From an uncultured bacterium (GTDB lineage Bacteria > Bacillota > Clostridia > Lachnospirales > Lachnospiraceae), in contig CANPIC010000001.1 in assembly GCA_947574055.1 (NCBI GenBank), positions 62,001 to 126,000 on the forward strand: 64,000 nt of DNA, given 5' to 3'. The position numbers and the translations under genes were made by a program. Positions 61,700 to 64,000 of the stretch are shown one piece after another (the first letter of the stretch is position 1; every line of letters starts with the position of its first letter). The notes beneath the pieces are model-generated. The model did no database searches and had not been told where the DNA came from. It saw only the letters and a list, made by a program, of their open reading frames with translations.

Positions 61700-63301
61700 A
61701 TGAGAAAACTTTTTTTGGCAATGTTTGGGGGCAGCCCCGCCCGGGCGGAAATCTGTATGTATCTGAATGCGGCGGCGGGGATTTACCAGGATTGCGATAT
61801 CCGCTGCTATCCGATTGACAAGGATACAGAGAGTCCCAATTATATAAAGGCGCGGGATTTTTATCTGCAATACAGAGAATTTCGGAAAATCGCGGTGGGA
61901 AGTGAACTTGCGGGGGTGGAGATACAGCGTACGGAACCTTTGTTTGATGAAATGCTTAAAAATGCCAATATTGCGCCGCAGCAGGAAAGTATCCGGTATG
62001 CGTTGGCGGCACATAAAGGGATGCGAGGAGAGGACGGGCAGCTTCTGGATATTTGTTATACATATGCTGAGCAGGAGGATAAGCTGGCAGGGGGCTATTA
62101 TGGAAAGGCAAATATGGGAGCTGTTATAAACGATATTTTTGTCAGAGAAAAGGTATATGAAAAACTGGATATTTATAAAGATATACAGACTGTCCTGTCC
62201 GGGAAAAATTCGCTTGATGTCGTGATCATCTGCTCTTCCTTTGGCGGAACGGGTGCAAGCCTGGGGATTAATTTTGGTGAGTACTTATATGATAAATTTA
62301 AGGAAGATGAGAACTTCCATTTACATTGTATTCATATTCAGCCCTATTTTTATTTCCCGGATCCGATTTTCATACAGGACGGAGGCGGACAGCGGGAAAA
62401 ACAGATTGATTATAAACAGTTTTATGCAAAGTCGGCAGCGGTGACATCCGTCCTTGGCGAAAGGGAAGATTTGATCAAAAAGGATACAAAGGAGGCTGTA
62501 TTTGACCGCTTTTACTACATTGGCCAGGAAGTACTGGATAAGGTTTCGGAGAGAAACTCTGCGGCAGGCGGCCAGGATAATAATATTCACATCATTGATA
62601 TGTTGGTGAGCCTTGCGGTTCAGGATATTTTAAGAGAAAAACAGAACAAGGGTACGCAGCTTTATGGCTATCTGTATTCCAATGACGGAACAAGTTATAT
62701 TTCATGGCAGCAGATGCCGCGTGCAATAGGGTTTCAGACAAAACACGCATGTATGATGCGGTTTTGTGAATTTATGCTGGATTGTATGATGCCATTATTT
62801 CAGGAAAATGATGGCAATTACAAGACGGAGGCGTTGATTGTACATCTGTTTGGCACTAAGGGCTTTTTTAAAAACGAAGCAGATATCAGAGAAGAGATTA
62901 ATAATAAATTGCGTGATGATATGAGAGTATGCTGTGATTTTTGCAGGAGTTATATGCAATACTGGATCGAATTGGAAGAGAATACGCGCTATGGGGACGA
63001 TGGCGAAGGAGTCACCCGATTTTTTAATCTGGAAGAACTGAAACGAATCGTAAATGCGCCGAAATCTGATTACAAGGCGGTATGGGAAAAGACGGATAAT
63101 CTGGAATTAACCAGGATGACTGAATATAAAAATTATGAAAAAGGAGATACCTGCTGTGATATTTATGCATTGTTATGCAGGGAAAAGGAATTAAAAGAAA
63201 TTGCAAGACGGGATAAAATCGGAATGAATGTGGCAGGCGCCCTGATTAGAAAAATATATGAAAAATGCGCGGTCGAAGATTATGACACACGATTGGATTA
63301 G
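61700..63301 (+). CDS. Tubulin/FtsZ-like protein
   Basis: A 533-residue cytoplasmic protein. LAMFGGSPARAEI near the N-terminus and IICSSFGGTGASLG at about residues 175-189 fit the start strand and the Gly-rich phosphate loop (GGTGxS, like GGGTGTG/S of FtsZ and tubulin) of the tubulin-like superfamily. The residues between (60-170) hold a helix-rich insertion, and the C-terminal 200 residues are charged. It is longer than FtsZ and lacks FtsZ's other hallmark blocks, so it would belong to the uncharacterised tubulin-like proteins. AAGGAGG before ATG 61700 is an ideal ribosome site. It could assemble or act as a GTP-driven switch with the adjacent membrane proteins. Confidence 0.65.
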   Translation: MRKLFLAMFGGSPARAEICMYLNAAAGIYQDCDIRCYPIDKDTESPNYIKARDFYLQYREFRKIAVGSELAGVEIQRTEPLFDEMLKNANIAPQQESIRYALAAHKGMRGEDGQLLDICYTYAEQEDKLAGGYYGKANMGAVINDIFVREKVYEKLDIYKDIQTVLSGKNSLDVVIICSSFGGTGASLGINFGEYLYDKFKEDENFHLHCIHIQPYFYFPDPIFIQDGGGQREKQIDYKQFYAKSAAVTSVLGEREDLIKKDTKEAVFDRFYYIGQEVLDKVSERNSAAGGQDNNIHIIDMLVSLAVQDILREKQNKGTQLYGYLYSNDGTSYISWQQMPRAIGFQTKHACMMRFCEFMLDCMMPLFQENDGNYKTEALIVHLFGTKGFFKNEADIREEINNKLRDDMRVCCDFCRSYMQYWIELEENTRYGDDGEGVTRFFNLEELKRIVNAPKSDYKAVWEKTDNLELTRMTEYKNYEKGDTCCDIYALLCREKELKEIARRDKIGMNVAGALIRKIYEKCAVEDYDTRLD

Positions 63302-63312
63302 GGAGGAAAGAC

Positions 63313-64000
63313 ATGAAGATAGTTGCGGCAGTACCGTTTGAACTTGATAAAGGCGGGGAAATTTTTCAGTTAAGTGAAGCAGGATTTCATCGGGTTAATG
63401 CAGATTTAAAAACCTTGGGTGAAAAAACGGCAGCGAACAGAGATAAAGCAGAAGGGCTGGACGCAATTTCCTCCAGTACGGCGCATCTGTTAAAGATACA
63501 CAATGATATGCGGGATGGGGGCCTTACAAGAGGATATTGTGAAGAACAGTGGCGCAAGGTTATTGTTATTTATATACTGAGTGAATATCGGGCTTATGAT
63601 GTTTCGGTCAATGTGATTCGGGAGAAAGACTGCAGTGAGGCGGGATGGGAGTTTTTGGGGCAGAGGATTACAAAAGTAACGGGCGTGAATGATATATATA
63701 TGCTCAGGCTGTCAGGAAAAGACATTGCCATTTTCGATGAAAAAGGATTTTTGCTACCGGTCAGAAATTTTCCTGATGAGGTCAATGCGGAATTAGGTGA
63801 AGACTGTATCGAGGCATTGCAGAAATATGAGAGAGACATTGTACTGACATATCTGAAGGGGTTTTCCGACAGTGTAGAGGAGTATCAGTATTATCTTAAA
63901 AGATTTGCAGACAGTCTTATACAGAAAGGCGCTGAAAGAAGAGAGATCCGAGCGATAAAAGAACAGGTCAGTGGTAATTTTGGAGCGGAAGATAATGTAA
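63313..64000 (+). CDS. Unrecognised protein, 3' end outside window
   Basis: A frame from ATG 63313 (GGGAGGAAAG upstream, 12 bases after the previous stop) stays open to the window end, about 229 codons. It begins MKIVAAVPFELDKGGEIFQL, has no signal peptide or membrane segment, and shows mixed alpha/beta composition with a helical, charged end. I do not recognise a family. The tight spacing makes it part of the tubulin-like unit. Confidence 0.75.
   Translation, partial: MKIVAAVPFELDKGGEIFQLSEAGFHRVNADLKTLGEKTAANRDKAEGLDAISSSTAHLLKIHNDMRDGGLTRGYCEEQWRKVIVIYILSEYRAYDVSVNVIREKDCSEAGWEFLGQRITKVTGVNDIYMLRLSGKDIAIFDEKGFLLPVRNFPDEVNAELGEDCIEALQKYERDIVLTYLKGFSDSVEEYQYYLKRFADSLIQKGAERREIRAIKEQVSGNFGAEDNV

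Overview
The window reads like the chromosome of a low-to-mid GC Gram-positive anaerobe, most likely a gut clostridium of the Lachnospiraceae type. This is inferred from TagD/TagF/TagGH-like wall-polymer genes, LicD proteins, AGGAGG-type ribosome binding sites and closely packed genes. Every supported gene is on the + strand. No tRNA, rRNA, CRISPR array or intact insertion sequence was seen.

About 1-58.5 kb is one very large cell-surface glycopolymer locus. The left flank (1-13.7 kb) has an RfbH-type CDP-sugar 3-dehydrase, a GtrB-like lipid-linked glycosyltransferase, a TagD/oxidoreductase fusion, a metallophosphoesterase/GDPD fusion, and an apparent polyol-phosphate module (class II aldolase, FGGY kinase, Fe-alcohol dehydrogenase, LicC-like nucleotidyltransferase, TagF-like transferase). 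The AT-rich core (13.7-45 kb) holds glycosyltransferases, methyltransferases, a radical SAM protein, an acetyltransferase, a HAD protein, LicD transferases, a second TagD-like enzyme and a TagGH-type ABC exporter. The right flank (45-58.5 kb) is richer in GC: an HMGL-type aldolase, a TPP enzyme, a PAP2/GDPD/propeller-like fusion, and CDP-glucose genes (RfbG, two RfbF paralogues, an epimerase/reductase). Together they suggest a phosphate-containing glycan with CDP-3,6-dideoxyhexose or branched-sugar residues, exported by the ABC transporter.

Two features of the core stand out. First, the same small Rossmann-like module (pattern hhhYGxGxxG, then D, then a hydrophobic IIIA-like strand) recurs in sixteen proteins of unrelated catalytic class, usually C-terminal, sometimes N-terminal or internal, and once alone. 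Second, four poly-G tracts of 8 or 9 bases lie inside AT-rich coding sequence. Three (G8) are in frame; the fourth (G9, 25165-25173) shifts the frame of a hydrolase-like gene that a G8 allele would restore. This looks like phase variation by slipped-strand mispairing.

A compact AT-rich three-gene cassette (51.5-54.8 kb: PAPS-reductase-like PP-loop protein, GHKL ATPase, Rossmann/methyltransferase-like protein) interrupts the sugar genes and looks like a transferred conflict or nucleic-acid-modification module. After a terminator and a transposase remnant, a separate unit begins at 59.2 kb: a small HTH regulator, a lipoprotein with a von Willebrand A-like motif, a four-helix membrane protein, a tubulin/FtsZ-like protein and an unknown protein cut by the window end.
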